From assembly GCA_022821865.1 (NCBI GenBank), contig JAJECW010000059.1, forward strand, positions 1 through 40,526: a DNA stretch of 40,526 bases, written 5' to 3'. The translations under genes were made by a program, and so were the position numbers. Shown here in pieces: positions 8,662 to 17,243 of the stretch (position 1 is its first letter; every line of letters begins with the position of its first letter). This stretch comes from Pseudomonadales bacterium. Its GTDB lineage: Bacteria > Pseudomonadota > Gammaproteobacteria > Pseudomonadales > Pseudohongiellaceae. Under the pieces are notes generated by a model, which made no database searches, was not told the DNA's origin, and worked only from the letters and a program-made list of their open reading frames with translations.

Positions 8662-9465
8662 ATGTCGAAACTGCTGTCGCAGTCTACAGCGCCGGATGAC
8701 AGAGGCCGGATTCAATGTATCGATCCCGTATCGGCCGGCTGGGAATACGTTGGATTCGAAGTGTTCAAGCTGAAGGCGGGCGCGAACCTGGATGATGGAA
8801 CGGGAGGCACGGAAGTCTGCCTGGTACTCCTCTCGGGCAAGGCGGACATTGCCACGGCAAACGAAGCCTGGCGCAATCTGGGCGAGCGATCATCGGTATT
8901 CGACCAGCAGGCACCCCATGCAGTGTACCTGCCGCCCGACGAGCGATTCGGCGTCGTTGCCCACACCGACGTCGAACTTGCGGTTTGCAAGGCGCCGGCG
9001 AAAGGCGAATATCCCGCCCGCCTGATCAGGCCCGAGGACTGCCAATTCGAAACCCGGGGCCGCGACACCAACCGCCGGCACGTTTGCAACATCTTGTTCG
9101 GAAATGCGAACGCCGAGCGCCTGTTGGTCTGTGAGGTATTGACGCCGGGTGGCAACTGGTCGAGTTATCCGCCGCACAAACACGATGACGATCGAGGTTC
9201 GGAGGAAACACAACTCGAAGAGATCTATTATCATCGCATCGATCCACCTCAGGGATTCGCCTTCCAGCGTGTCTATAACGACGACCGCAGCCTGGATGAA
9301 ACCATGACCGTGACGGACGACGACGTGGTCATGGTGCCCGAAGGCTACCACCCGGTGGGTGCGCCCCACGGTTACGACCTCTATTACCTGAACGTCATGG
9401 CCGGCCCGCGGCGAAAGTGGCTGTTCCACAATGACCCGGACCATGAATGGATCATAGGGTCATAG
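8662..9465 (+). CDS. iolB: 5-deoxy-glucuronate isomerase
   Basis: Isomerises 5-deoxy-D-glucuronate to 2-deoxy-5-keto-D-gluconate, the step between IolD and IolC. The 267-residue protein is a bicupin of the KduI/IolB type. Likely metal ligands are H172 and H174 (YPPHKHDDD), E186 or E187 (QLEEIYYHR) and H230 (PEGYHPV). The C-terminal YYLNVMAGPRRKW is a strong family signature. ATG 8662 follows AAAAGGGTCGGACGAG, which can serve as the ribosome site. It is transcribed alone, divergently from iolC, and ends 4 bases from the convergent end of the phoX-like gene. Confidence 0.93.
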   Translation: MSKLLSQSTAPDDRGRIQCIDPVSAGWEYVGFEVFKLKAGANLDDGTGGTEVCLVLLSGKADIATANEAWRNLGERSSVFDQQAPHAVYLPPDERFGVVAHTDVELAVCKAPAKGEYPARLIRPEDCQFETRGRDTNRRHVCNILFGNANAERLLVCEVLTPGGNWSSYPPHKHDDDRGSEETQLEEIYYHRIDPPQGFAFQRVYNDDRSLDETMTVTDDDVVMVPEGYHPVGAPHGYDLYYLNVMAGPRRKWLFHNDPDHEWIIGS

Positions 9466-9469
9466 AAGG

Positions 9470-11383
9470 CTAGCTACCTATTTCACCGTCGTCATTCTTC
9501 GTAATTGCGACCACGGACGACCTTGGCGGTATTCGAGGATCAAAATCCGGCCAGCGAGTTGCAGGGTGTTCAAAAGTCGAGCCATCCGATCTTCCGGGAT
9601 GCTGAACGGCGACGAATAATGTTCGTCCATCCGGCGTAAACGCTGGCCCACAAAGCTCCCCGCCGTTTGGGCAGCCAAAGAAATGCCTGAAGCGTGCACG
9701 GTCGGGTCCAACCGTCTCGGTCGCCCACAATCCGTCGTGCACACCGAAGTCGTTGAATCCGTCTGTGGCGACCCAAAGCCGCCCTTGTGGATCAAACGCC
9801 AGATTATCCGGATTACACAGCCACCCGGAGTCACTGATGTGCTCATGGTAAACACCCCGCACTTCCGGATCGGACGTTGGATCCCCCGCGAGTGCAAAAA
9901 CCTGCCATTCAAAGTCCCGTGCTGCATGGTCCCGGTCGCCATCGCTACCGGGTGGTATCAGCTCCAATATGTGTCCCCAGAGGTTTCCAATCCGGGGATT
10001 GGCGGCGTCCGTGGCTTCCCGATCATCATTCTTGGTGAGGGCGATGTAGGTTCGGCAGGTTACCGGGCTGATCTCGATATCCTCGGGCCGATCCATACGC
10101 GTTGCACCAAGCAACCGTGCAGCGAGGCGCAAGTCGATGAGCACATCCGCTTGTGAGCGGAACCCGTTTTCAGGAACAAGTGGTTCTTCGCCGTATACAA
10201 GTGGCAGCCAGGTGCCTGTGCCATCGTCATTAAACCGAGCTACGTACAATGTGCCAGCGTCGAGAATGTTTTGATTTTTCTCGATATTTGAGGCGTCGTA
10301 TCGCGATTCCGATACAAATTTGTACACGCATTCATGTTTCTTGTCATCGCCTGAATAAACAACAACGAATTTGTCGTGTTCGGCGGCGACCGCTGCATTC
10401 TCATGCTGACAACGACCCAATGCTGTTCTCTTCCTGGGCGTTGACCGGGGATCGTACGGATCGATTTCCACTATCCAACCAAATCGGTTGGGCTCTGTCG
10501 GACTCACCTCGATATTGAATCGGTCATCAAACAGGTGCCAGTACTGCTCCAGTGATGACCCTATTTCAAATCTCCGGTGATTCTCAGCTTCCCCAGCCGC
10601 CGAGCCGCTCAGTGCGTCGGGGTTGCCGGCGAAAATCTCCCGGAAATTCTCCTCCGCTATCAGGATTGTTCCCCACGGAGTGACTCCGCCCGAGCAATTG
10701 GCAAATGTACCAAGCACGCGTGCGCCAGTAGGGTCTGCCGGTGTTTTCAGGCGTACGTCGCCGGCGGCGGGTCCTGTCAGGACCATTGGCGTCGTGGCCG
10801 TGATCCTGCGAGTATAGGCACTTCCCTTTTCCACCCGCCATCGCCCGTTTACGCGGCGCACCTCGATGATACTGTGGCCAACAGCGGCCATCGCGGCTTC
10901 CACTTCCGCTTTTGAGCTGCCCCGTGAAGCTGATTCCCGCGATTCCGAAGGAAACATCATATTGATGTTGATGTGCTCGTGGTTCACGCACAGCAGACCA
11001 TGATCGCTTGGATTGCTCACATCGGCGGAGACCGTATCCGACCCAAGAGGGAAATAGGCGATGTAGTCGTTGTTGGCCCCAAATTGTTGTTGCTGCGCGC
11101 GTCCGTTTTGCGCGTACGGATCGAACAACGATCCACTGGGAAAAATTGGTTCGCCCCAGGAAACAAGAATGTCCGCAGCGTATCCATCGGCAACGTGATG
11201 AGTGTCATCCAGACCATGCGAAATTGCGACAAAGCCCAGACTGGAACGATCTTCCGATCGACTTCCACCAGAACCGCAACCCGCTGCGAACGTCACAGCC
11301 AAACTTCCGGCACCGGCCAATACTTTCCGCCTGCTTGTGCGGCTTGCAAGAATATCCGCAAACGTGTCACTGGTTTTCTTCAT
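9470..11383 (-). CDS. phoX: PhoX-family alkaline phosphatase, Tat lipoprotein
   Basis: Predicted periplasmic or membrane-anchored phosphatase of 637 residues. The N-terminus has a twin-arginine motif (SRRKVLAG, R18-R19), a hydrophobic stretch and a lipobox ending FAAGC (C36), so it is probably exported folded by Tat and lipidated. PhoX hallmarks are NCSGGVTPWGTILIAEENF, RTALGRCQHENAAV, RPEDIEISP and NPDNLAFDPQGRLWV; the acidic residues in these normally bind calcium and iron. PhoX enzymes hydrolyse many phosphomonoesters. Beside an inositol pathway and a phytase, a role in stripping the remaining phosphates from inositol phosphates is likely but inferred. It lies 75 bases after rpiR on the same strand and may be co-transcribed with it. 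Confidence 0.82.
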   Translation of the reverse strand: MKKTSDTFADILASRTSRRKVLAGAGSLAVTFAAGCGSGGSRSEDRSSLGFVAISHGLDDTHHVADGYAADILVSWGEPIFPSGSLFDPYAQNGRAQQQQFGANNDYIAYFPLGSDTVSADVSNPSDHGLLCVNHEHININMMFPSESRESASRGSSKAEVEAAMAAVGHSIIEVRRVNGRWRVEKGSAYTRRITATTPMVLTGPAAGDVRLKTPADPTGARVLGTFANCSGGVTPWGTILIAEENFREIFAGNPDALSGSAAGEAENHRRFEIGSSLEQYWHLFDDRFNIEVSPTEPNRFGWIVEIDPYDPRSTPRKRTALGRCQHENAAVAAEHDKFVVVYSGDDKKHECVYKFVSESRYDASNIEKNQNILDAGTLYVARFNDDGTGTWLPLVYGEEPLVPENGFRSQADVLIDLRLAARLLGATRMDRPEDIEISPVTCRTYIALTKNDDREATDAANPRIGNLWGHILELIPPGSDGDRDHAARDFEWQVFALAGDPTSDPEVRGVYHEHISDSGWLCNPDNLAFDPQGRLWVATDGFNDFGVHDGLWATETVGPDRARFRHFFGCPNGGELCGPAFTPDGRTLFVAVQHPGRSDGSTFEHPATRWPDFDPRIPPRSSVVAITKNDDGEIGS

Positions 11384-11458
11384 TTGCCTTGCTCCTGTTC
11401 CCGTATGCGCGGATCAAACTGCACAGCTTGTATCCGGCCATATCAGATTGAAGAGGTA

Positions 11459-12295
11459 CTAGTTTTGCTTGCTAGCCCGGAAGGCGAGCGACATCGCAAT
11501 TGTCTGTGCGACGCTCATCGACCCGGTAAGTGAGCGAAAAGACAGCACCTCTGCATCGAGCACCTTCAGGAAGACCTGTGCGGCCGGCACGATCGGACTG
11601 ATCCGGCTGTCGGTGATGACGATTACCGCTACTCCGCGTTGGGACGCCAGGGAAACAACATCCGCGGTTTCGTGAGCGTACTCCGAATACGAAATGGCAA
11701 TCAGAACGTCCTTGTCGGTCATGCACTGCGCCTGCTCGTGCAGCATGCCGCCGACCCCGTCCAGCAAGTGGGTTTTGGACTCCGTGTGACTGAGCGAATA
11801 GGCAATGTATGCCGCGACCGGAAAAGAACGCCGGTGTCCAACAACATACGTGGTGTCTGCTGCTTCAATCAGATCCACAGCCAGGGTGAGTTTCTCGTAA
11901 ATGTCGCTTTCGCTCAATTCTGTCAGCGAGATGATGTTGGACGTGCATAACCGTTTCAGCAGTGAGTGCTCAAAGCCCAGTTCGTCCGTGACTTCTGCAT
12001 CTTGCGCCGCACGTACGCGTTCCTTGTAGCTTGCCGATCGTTCGGCGATTCGCGTCTGAAAGGCCCGCTGCATCTGAGAATAGCCGGTGTAGCCAAACGA
12101 CTTGGCGAAACGTATCAGCGCCGATGGCTGGACTTCCGCGCGCTTGGAGATCACCGCAATGGTTTCGATGGCCATGTCCGTCGGATGGTCCAGGGCATAG
12201 CCGGCGATCTGGCGCAGCCGATTGCTCAGCGATTCGTAACGCGCGGTGATCGCGGTGCGTAGCGTCTCGTAGTCCGTAGGGGCTGATTCGTTCAT
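11459..12295 (-). CDS. RpiR-family transcriptional regulator
   Basis: Probable sugar-phosphate- or inositol-responsive regulator of the island. The 278 residues have an N-terminal RpiR helix-turn-helix (about 1-85, with AVISKRAEVQPSALIRFAKS and FGYTGYSQMQRAF) and a C-terminal SIS domain (about 120-265, with TTYVVGHRRSF and DVLIAISYSEYAHETADVV). RpiR proteins control inositol genes in rhizobia and related bacteria, in place of the DeoR-type IolR of Bacillus. I chose ATG 12295 (MNESAPTDY), with GCGGA upstream; an ATG at 12328 would add 11 residues and overlap the candidate operator. It is divergent from the TRAP operon and lies between the inositol enzymes and the transport genes, which suggests local control and autoregulation. 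Confidence 0.85.
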   Translation of the reverse strand: MNESAPTDYETLRTAITARYESLSNRLRQIAGYALDHPTDMAIETIAVISKRAEVQPSALIRFAKSFGYTGYSQMQRAFQTRIAERSASYKERVRAAQDAEVTDELGFEHSLLKRLCTSNIISLTELSESDIYEKLTLAVDLIEAADTTYVVGHRRSFPVAAYIAYSLSHTESKTHLLDGVGGMLHEQAQCMTDKDVLIAISYSEYAHETADVVSLASQRGVAVIVITDSRISPIVPAAQVFLKVLDAEVLSFRSLTGSMSVAQTIAMSLAFRASKQN

Positions 12296-12309
12296 GTAAA
12301 TTCCGCATC

Positions 12310-12334
12310 TTTCATTTTTGAAACGCATATTCTA
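12310..12334. promoter_or_regulatory. candidate RpiR operator between rpiR and dctP
   Basis: The divergent gap holds two overlapping inverted repeats: TTTCA-TTTT-TGAAA at 12310-12323 and TTGAAACGCATATTCTA at 12318-12334. The reverse complement of the latter agrees with the iolB operator at 12 of 16 positions (TAGAATA, CGTT and the final A). Its place 23 bases before the regulator start and 33 bases before dctP fits control of both genes. Confidence 0.5.
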
Positions 12335-12367
12335 TCATCAGATTCCCGCTCTTTGGCGGAACCCGAT

Positions 12368-13372
12368 GTGAGATTCCTGTTCGGAACCTGGTTCATTTAC
12401 CTCTCCTGCGCTGACCTGTGCGCGCAATCTCCGTACCTGTTTCGTTACGCGCATTCGCAGCCCGAACCACATCCGCGCAGCGTGTCAATGCAATTCTTCG
12501 AGCGGGAACTCGAGCAAAGGAGCGGTGCGCGCATCGAGGTGGATGTCTATTTCTCAGGCGTACTGGGTACGGAGCGCGAGTTGATGGACATGGTGACCAC
12601 GGGTGCATTGCAGGGCACACGGGGAGCGTTTTTCGCGGATGCGAACCCACGCTACACGATATTCATGATGCCGTTCCTGGTACAGGACTGGGAGCAGGCG
12701 CGGCGACTCATGTACAGCAATTTCACCAGCGAGATAAACGCCGGCGCTGCAGCCAACGGATTTCACATCCCGGCCTCCGGCATTTCCCAGGGATTCAGGG
12801 CGCATACCAACAACGTCAGACCGATCGCGTCGCCGGACGACCTCAGGGGTCTGAAGATGCGGGTACCGCCACAGGAAGTCTATCTGCTGACGGCACAGGC
12901 CTTCGGTTCGAATCCCCAGGATATTCCGTACAGCGAGGCCTATCAGGCGATCAGGACGGGAGTGGTCGACGGTCAGGACAATGCGCCGTCCAATATCTGG
13001 GACTACAAGGTGCACGAGGTACAGAAATACCTGACTATTACCAACTATGCCACCGGACCGGATCCGATGATCGTCAACCTGGCCTGGTACGAAAGGCTGC
13101 CGCCCGATTTGCAGGAAGTATTCGACCAGGTATCAGTAGAAACGATCAGGTTCAGCGACGACATGAACCAGCAGAGCGAGCAGGACTACATTGCCAGGCT
13201 CTCTCAGGTGCTGGAGACGACGATCGTCGATGCGCAGGGTCTTGAAGAGTTTGCCGAATTGGCCAGTCCCGTCTATGAGCATTTCATCGACGAGGGCGTG
13301 TTTTCCCGGGATGACGTCGACCGAGCGAGACGAATCGCCAGAGGCGACGATCAGGACCCGGTTCCGGATTGA
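12368..13372 (+). CDS. dctP: TRAP transporter substrate-binding protein (DctP)
   Basis: Periplasmic receptor that delivers a small organic anion to the DctQM membrane pair. The 334 residues begin with a signal-like segment (MRFLFGTWFIYLSCADLCAQ), followed by the DctP fold: YFSGVLGTERELMDMVTTGA, a conserved DLRGLKMRVPP at about 155-170 containing the arginine that binds substrate carboxylates, and GVVDGQDNAPSNIWDYK. GTG 12368 is preferred because GGCGGA lies 7 bases upstream; a TTG at 12353 is possible. The carboxylate-binding arginine implies an acid such as a uronate, aldonate or keto-acid rather than neutral inositol. It is the first gene of a plus-strand operon running to 17178. Confidence 0.85.
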   Translation: MRFLFGTWFIYLSCADLCAQSPYLFRYAHSQPEPHPRSVSMQFFERELEQRSGARIEVDVYFSGVLGTERELMDMVTTGALQGTRGAFFADANPRYTIFMMPFLVQDWEQARRLMYSNFTSEINAGAAANGFHIPASGISQGFRAHTNNVRPIASPDDLRGLKMRVPPQEVYLLTAQAFGSNPQDIPYSEAYQAIRTGVVDGQDNAPSNIWDYKVHEVQKYLTITNYATGPDPMIVNLAWYERLPPDLQEVFDQVSVETIRFSDDMNQQSEQDYIARLSQVLETTIVDAQGLEEFAELASPVYEHFIDEGVFSRDDVDRARRIARGDDQDPVPD

Positions 13373-13391
13373 CTCAACGGGACAAGCGGAA

Positions 13392-13904
13392 TTGGCGGAC
13401 CTGTTTGCGAGGCTTGACCGGGCCATCATCAAGGTGGCCGAAGTCGCTATCGTCGCCGCGCTGATCATCATTTTTGCCTTGGTCATCCTGCTCGTCGTAT
13501 TGCGCTATGCCTTTGGCTCGACAATCGTCGGCGGCAATGAATTCATCGTCGTGCTCTTTATCTATACGACGTCAATCGGCGCGGCCGTCGCGGTATCGAG
13601 AAAGGAGCACATTGCGATCAGTTTCCTGGTCGACCGATTGGCGGACGGGCCGCGAAGGATTTTCGAGATACTCGGTTTCGCGCTGATCGCGCTGATCAAT
13701 GCGGTCATGGTCTGGTACAGCCTGACGATCTGGATTCCCCTGACAGGTCGTTTCATCCTGCCGGCCCTGCAACTCCCGCAAGGGTATGCGCAGGCCGCCG
13801 TTCCCATCGGTTGCGGGCTCGTTGCGCTGAGCTGCCTTGCACATATCGGTCTGCTGATCGCCGGCAAAGAGAAAGCCGGCGCTCCTGGAACGGCCGAAGA
13901 ATGA
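13392..13904 (+). CDS. dctQ: TRAP transporter small membrane subunit (DctQ)
   Basis: Four-helix inner-membrane subunit that pairs with DctM. Four hydrophobic segments are visible: IVAALIIIFALVILLVVLRY, then VVLFIYTTSIGAAVAV, FALIALINAVMVWYSL and PIGCGLVALSCLAHIGLL. The start is uncertain. TTG 13392 gives MADLFARLDRAIIK, the normal DctQ beginning, with GGGA upstream. ATG 13311 would overlap dctP by 62 bases and add 27 charged residues that the family lacks. The gene follows dctP almost directly and precedes dctM, as usual. Sequence in this small subunit is variable, so the call rests on topology and position. Confidence 0.8.
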   Translation: MADLFARLDRAIIKVAEVAIVAALIIIFALVILLVVLRYAFGSTIVGGNEFIVVLFIYTTSIGAAVAVSRKEHIAISFLVDRLADGPRRIFEILGFALIALINAVMVWYSLTIWIPLTGRFILPALQLPQGYAQAAVPIGCGLVALSCLAHIGLLIAGKEKAGAPGTAEE

Positions 13905-13932
13905 TTGCAACGATTTCGCCCGAGGGCCCGAT

Positions 13933-15210
13933 TTGCTCGTCCTGATACTCAGTTTGTTCGTGCTGCTGGCGATGGGAATTCCCATCGCCTATGCACTGGG
14001 GCTGTCCTCTCTTGCCTATTTCGTCGTCGAACAGCCGGACCTGATGCAAATCCTGCCGCAGCGGCTATTTTCGGGAATGAACAACTATGCGCTGATTTCG
14101 CTGCCGCTGTTCATCCTGATGGGGCTGGTCATGAACGAAAGCGGGATTACCGGGCGGCTGATCCGCTTCAGCAGCCTGTTCGTCGGCAAGCTGCGCGGCG
14201 GGACAGGTCTCGTCAATGTTTTCGCAAGCATGATCTTCGGCGGCATTTCCGGGTCCTCTGCCTCCGACACGGCGTCCATCGGCTCGGTCCTGATCCCTCA
14301 AATGAAATCGAAGGGCTATCCGGGACGCTTTGCGGCAGGTATTACCGTGGCATCGTCGACGATGGGCATGATCATCCCGCCGAGCGTGCCGATCGTGCTC
14401 TATGCGATCGTCGCCCAGGAATCGGTCGGCAGGCTGTTTCTCGGCGGGGTCATCCCCGGCCTCCTGATCGGCTTCCTGCAATTGTTCATTTGCCTCTACA
14501 TTTCCGTCAGGAACCGCTATCCGAAGGAGGATATCGACACCAGCTTCGGCAATGTCGTTCGCGAGATCAGGGGCTCGATCCTGGTCGTACTGATGCCCGT
14601 ACTCGTCGTAGGCGCCGTGGTATTCGGCATCGCGACGGCCACCGAGTCCGCCGGACTTGGCGTGCTCTATGCTGTGCTGATCGGCTTCCTCGTGATCAGG
14701 GCGCTGACCTTGAAGGGCCTTTTGAACTGCTTCAGAAGCGCGATCATCACCAGCGCCAAGATCATGATGATCATTGCGATGTCGACAATGTACATATGGA
14801 TCCTGGCGCTGGAGCGTGTCCCGCAAGCCATTGCAGCCTGGGTCACAAGCATGAACCTGGGACCGGTATCGGTGATGTTGCTGGTCAACGTCATCATCCT
14901 CGCGATCGGCACGTTCATCGACGTCAGTCCGGCGATACTGCTAATGACGCCGGTGCTGCTGCCCGCTGCCGTGGAGGCTGGCGTATCGCCCATCACCTTC
15001 GGCGTGATTCTGATTTCCGCGTTGGCAGTGGGTGCGTGCACGCCGCCCGTTGGCAACTGCCTGAATGTATGCGCCTCGGTTTCCGGGCTGCGCATCGGCA
15101 CGATCTTCCGCGGCGCGCTGCCATTTTTGCTGGCCAATTTCGCTGTGCTGCTGCTCATCACCCTGTTCCCACGGTTGGTGCTGTGGATTCCCTCGGTGCT
15201 TATGCCCTGA
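13933..15210 (+). CDS. dctM: TRAP transporter large membrane subunit (DctM)
   Basis: The channel subunit of the TRAP transporter, which uses a sodium gradient to import the substrate brought by DctP. The 425 residues hold about 12 hydrophobic helices. DctM signatures include MGIPIAYALGLSSL at the start, FGGISGSSASDTASIGSVLI in the first half, STMGMIIPPSVPIVLYA, and TPPVGNCLNVCASVSG near the end. It begins at TTG 13933 with GAGGG upstream, 28 bases after dctQ. The next gene starts 72 bases downstream in the same direction with its own ribosome site, so the operon probably continues. Confidence 0.9.
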   Translation: MLVLILSLFVLLAMGIPIAYALGLSSLAYFVVEQPDLMQILPQRLFSGMNNYALISLPLFILMGLVMNESGITGRLIRFSSLFVGKLRGGTGLVNVFASMIFGGISGSSASDTASIGSVLIPQMKSKGYPGRFAAGITVASSTMGMIIPPSVPIVLYAIVAQESVGRLFLGGVIPGLLIGFLQLFICLYISVRNRYPKEDIDTSFGNVVREIRGSILVVLMPVLVVGAVVFGIATATESAGLGVLYAVLIGFLVIRALTLKGLLNCFRSAIITSAKIMMIIAMSTMYIWILALERVPQAIAAWVTSMNLGPVSVMLLVNVIILAIGTFIDVSPAILLMTPVLLPAAVEAGVSPITFGVILISALAVGACTPPVGNCLNVCASVSGLRIGTIFRGALPFLLANFAVLLLITLFPRLVLWIPSVLMP

Positions 15211-15282
15211 GAGGAAACCGCCGTTGCCCTGACAGCCCAACAAGCGCCGCTGGCGCATGAGACAAGAAGGATAAACATCAAA

Positions 15283-16233
15283 ATGCAGGAACCCGTGCGA
15301 TTCAGGAGCGCGCATCTTTGGCAACCATCACTGGAGCAGATTTCCATTGCGTTACAGAAGGGGCTGTCGAAGAACTACGAAAACGTTTTCGTCTCGGTCG
15401 AAGCGTGCCCGGACCTTCGCGACTGGGGCTGCGCAATGGAAGGCATGTCCGGAAGCGCGCGCATTCTCGATGTCGGTGGCGAAGCCTACGCGCACAACAG
15501 ACGGTTTCGCGACAATCAGTTCAGTATTGCCGCGATGGCTGAGTCCTGTGGCCTGCCGGATGGGGGCGTTTTCGGTGCGGGCATGGCAAGTCCCGCGGCA
15601 TTGAACGGGCACTGCGGCGAAATGATCGCAAGCATCGGACTACCGGGAAACATCCTCTCAAAGGTTGCCAGGGTCGGTCAGGACAAGGAATGCATTGTCG
15701 AGGACTATGGTGCGTCGATTCACTCCGGGCTCTCCAACCTGTATCTGTGTGAAGGCAGTCCCGGGCCTGCCATCAGACTCGATGTCTCCAGGAGAATCGG
15801 CGACGAAGCCTCGCTGACGCAGGCGATGCGCAAGAGCCTGATCGACAACCTGGATGCAGGTGGCACGCAGCAGGTGGCTCTCGGCGGCGTGTTCAAGATT
15901 CCTGCAGGCCGGATCCGCGCGCACGTCATGCCGGACTACGACTGCATTGGATTCGAATACTTCGACGAAGAGAGGAACGAAGCATTCAGGGACTTCCTGC
16001 AGTTCTACGAAATGGGCCCGAAACTACTTTGTTTCTCGGTGTTGTGGACCGGCGACCCCACAGGTACCAGCCTGCACCTGCGCGCCTCCGGGGAGCACAC
16101 CCACTTCTATGCCATGGACGGGAAACAGGAGGCGGGCCACTACCACGGCGACGTGACCCCGGAAGAGGTGGCCTGCACGGGCTACTTCCACCCCGCGGAA
16201 AGGGTTTTTCGCATCAACGATCCGGAGATTTGA
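15283..16233 (+). CDS. DUF1907 metalloenzyme, homologue of human C11orf54
   Basis: A 316-residue protein that lines up end to end with the human protein C11orf54 (PTD012), a zinc enzyme with weak ester hydrolase activity. Shared blocks include QKGLSKNYENVFVSV and CPDL near the start, LCEG in the middle, GGVFKIPAGRIRAHVMP, FYEMGPKLLC, and the zinc site EHTHF (H272, H274) with GHYHGD (H286, H288) and GYFHPAE. The human zinc site uses three of these histidines. The natural reaction here is unknown. Its place between a TRAP transporter and a PanE-like dehydrogenase suggests a sugar-acid pathway, and I recall, unverified, that the human protein has been linked to decarboxylating 3-dehydro-L-gulonate to L-xylulose. 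AGAAGGATAAACATCAAA precedes the ATG; the next gene starts 3 bases after the stop. Confidence 0.82.
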   Translation: MQEPVRFRSAHLWQPSLEQISIALQKGLSKNYENVFVSVEACPDLRDWGCAMEGMSGSARILDVGGEAYAHNRRFRDNQFSIAAMAESCGLPDGGVFGAGMASPAALNGHCGEMIASIGLPGNILSKVARVGQDKECIVEDYGASIHSGLSNLYLCEGSPGPAIRLDVSRRIGDEASLTQAMRKSLIDNLDAGGTQQVALGGVFKIPAGRIRAHVMPDYDCIGFEYFDEERNEAFRDFLQFYEMGPKLLCFSVLWTGDPTGTSLHLRASGEHTHFYAMDGKQEAGHYHGDVTPEEVACTGYFHPAERVFRINDPEI

Positions 16234-16236
16234 CAG

Positions 16237-17178
16237 ATGAATGAAATTGCAAGGCCCAGGGTAGTGGTCGTCGGTGCGGGGGCGATGGGCTCGCTGTTCG
16301 GCGGCCTGCTGACCGAGGGCGGGCTCGACGTGACACTCGTGGACATCTGGCGGGAACATGTGGACGCGATCAACGCGAATGGCCTCAAAATGGTGGGCCA
16401 CGGCGGCGACCGGACGATTCCTGCCAGGGCGACATCGGATCCGTCAACCATCGACGGGGCCGACGTCGCGTTCTTCCAGTGCAAGGCGATCTGCAACGCC
16501 GATGCTGCGGCGAGCGTGAAGCACCTGTTCGACAATGATCGAACGGTCGCGATCAGCTTTCAGAACGGTCTCGGCAACGAGGAAGAAATCGAGCGTATTC
16601 TCGGGGAAGGCAAGGTACTCGGCGGCCTGACTGCGCAGGGTGCAAATATCGAGGCGCCCGGTGTCGTGCGCAACCATGCGGAGCTACCCAGTTTCATCGG
16701 TGAAATGAACGGCGGGGTGTCGGGGCGAACCAGGGCGCTGGCGGCCGCATTCTCCACACACGGCCTGCCGACCGAGGCCAGCGAGAACATTCGTCACAAC
16801 ATCTGGAAGAAACTCATGGCCAATATCGGCGTTTCGGGCACGTCGGCCGCGCCCAACCTGACGCTTGGGGGCATCGTCCAGGTACCGGAGCTTGAAGCGA
16901 TCGCCTATCGGGCGATCGACGAAGCGCTGGCCGTGGCGAAGGCCGAGAACATCGATCTCGATCCGCACGCTGCCCGGGAGGTGTTCCACCAGATCACTTC
17001 GGGCACCCCGGGAAACAAGTCGAGCCTTTGCGTGGATATCGTCAACAAGCGCCCGTCCGAAGTCGACTACATCTACGGAGCCGTCATCGAACTCGGAGCG
17101 AAGCACGGCATCGACACGCCCGTTCTGCAGACCGTCTCCGCCGTGATCAAGGGGTTGCAGAGTCACTATGGGGCATGA
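16237..17178 (+). CDS. PanE/ApbA-like ketopantoate-reductase-family dehydrogenase
   Basis: NAD(P)-dependent 2-hydroxyacid or sugar-acid dehydrogenase of 313 residues. The N-terminal Rossmann motif VVVVGAGAMGSLFGG spans about 9-23, and SFQNGLGNEE carries the family Asn at 110. The C-terminal helical domain has NIWKKLMANIG: K192 and N196 match the catalytic Lys and first Asn of PanE, but the position of the second substrate Asn is S200. That change and the operon context argue against pantothenate synthesis and for another hydroxy/keto-acid pair. It is 3 bases after the C11orf54-like gene, so the two probably act on consecutive metabolites. Oxidation of an aldonate such as gulonate is my inference. 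It ends 65 bases from the convergent phytase; CGACCGGCCGGTCG at 17212-17225 is a perfect palindrome without a T-run. Confidence 0.78.
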   Translation: MNEIARPRVVVVGAGAMGSLFGGLLTEGGLDVTLVDIWREHVDAINANGLKMVGHGGDRTIPARATSDPSTIDGADVAFFQCKAICNADAAASVKHLFDNDRTVAISFQNGLGNEEEIERILGEGKVLGGLTAQGANIEAPGVVRNHAELPSFIGEMNGGVSGRTRALAAAFSTHGLPTEASENIRHNIWKKLMANIGVSGTSAAPNLTLGGIVQVPELEAIAYRAIDEALAVAKAENIDLDPHAAREVFHQITSGTPGNKSSLCVDIVNKRPSEVDYIYGAVIELGAKHGIDTPVLQTVSAVIKGLQSHYGA

Positions 17179-17243
17179 TCGAAGGACGGCCCGAATCCTG
17201 ACTCCGCGAGTCGACCGGCCGGTCGCGTACCGGAGAGAGCGGG

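Noticed and set aside
13311..13391. ATG 13311 as start of dctQ
   Set aside because: It would overlap dctP by 62 bases and add a charged extension not seen in DctQ proteins; kept only as an alternative.
17212..17225. CGACCGGCCGGTCG palindrome as a terminator between the PanE-like gene and phytase
   Set aside because: Perfect palindrome but with no loop and no T-run; it may be chance in GC-rich sequence.
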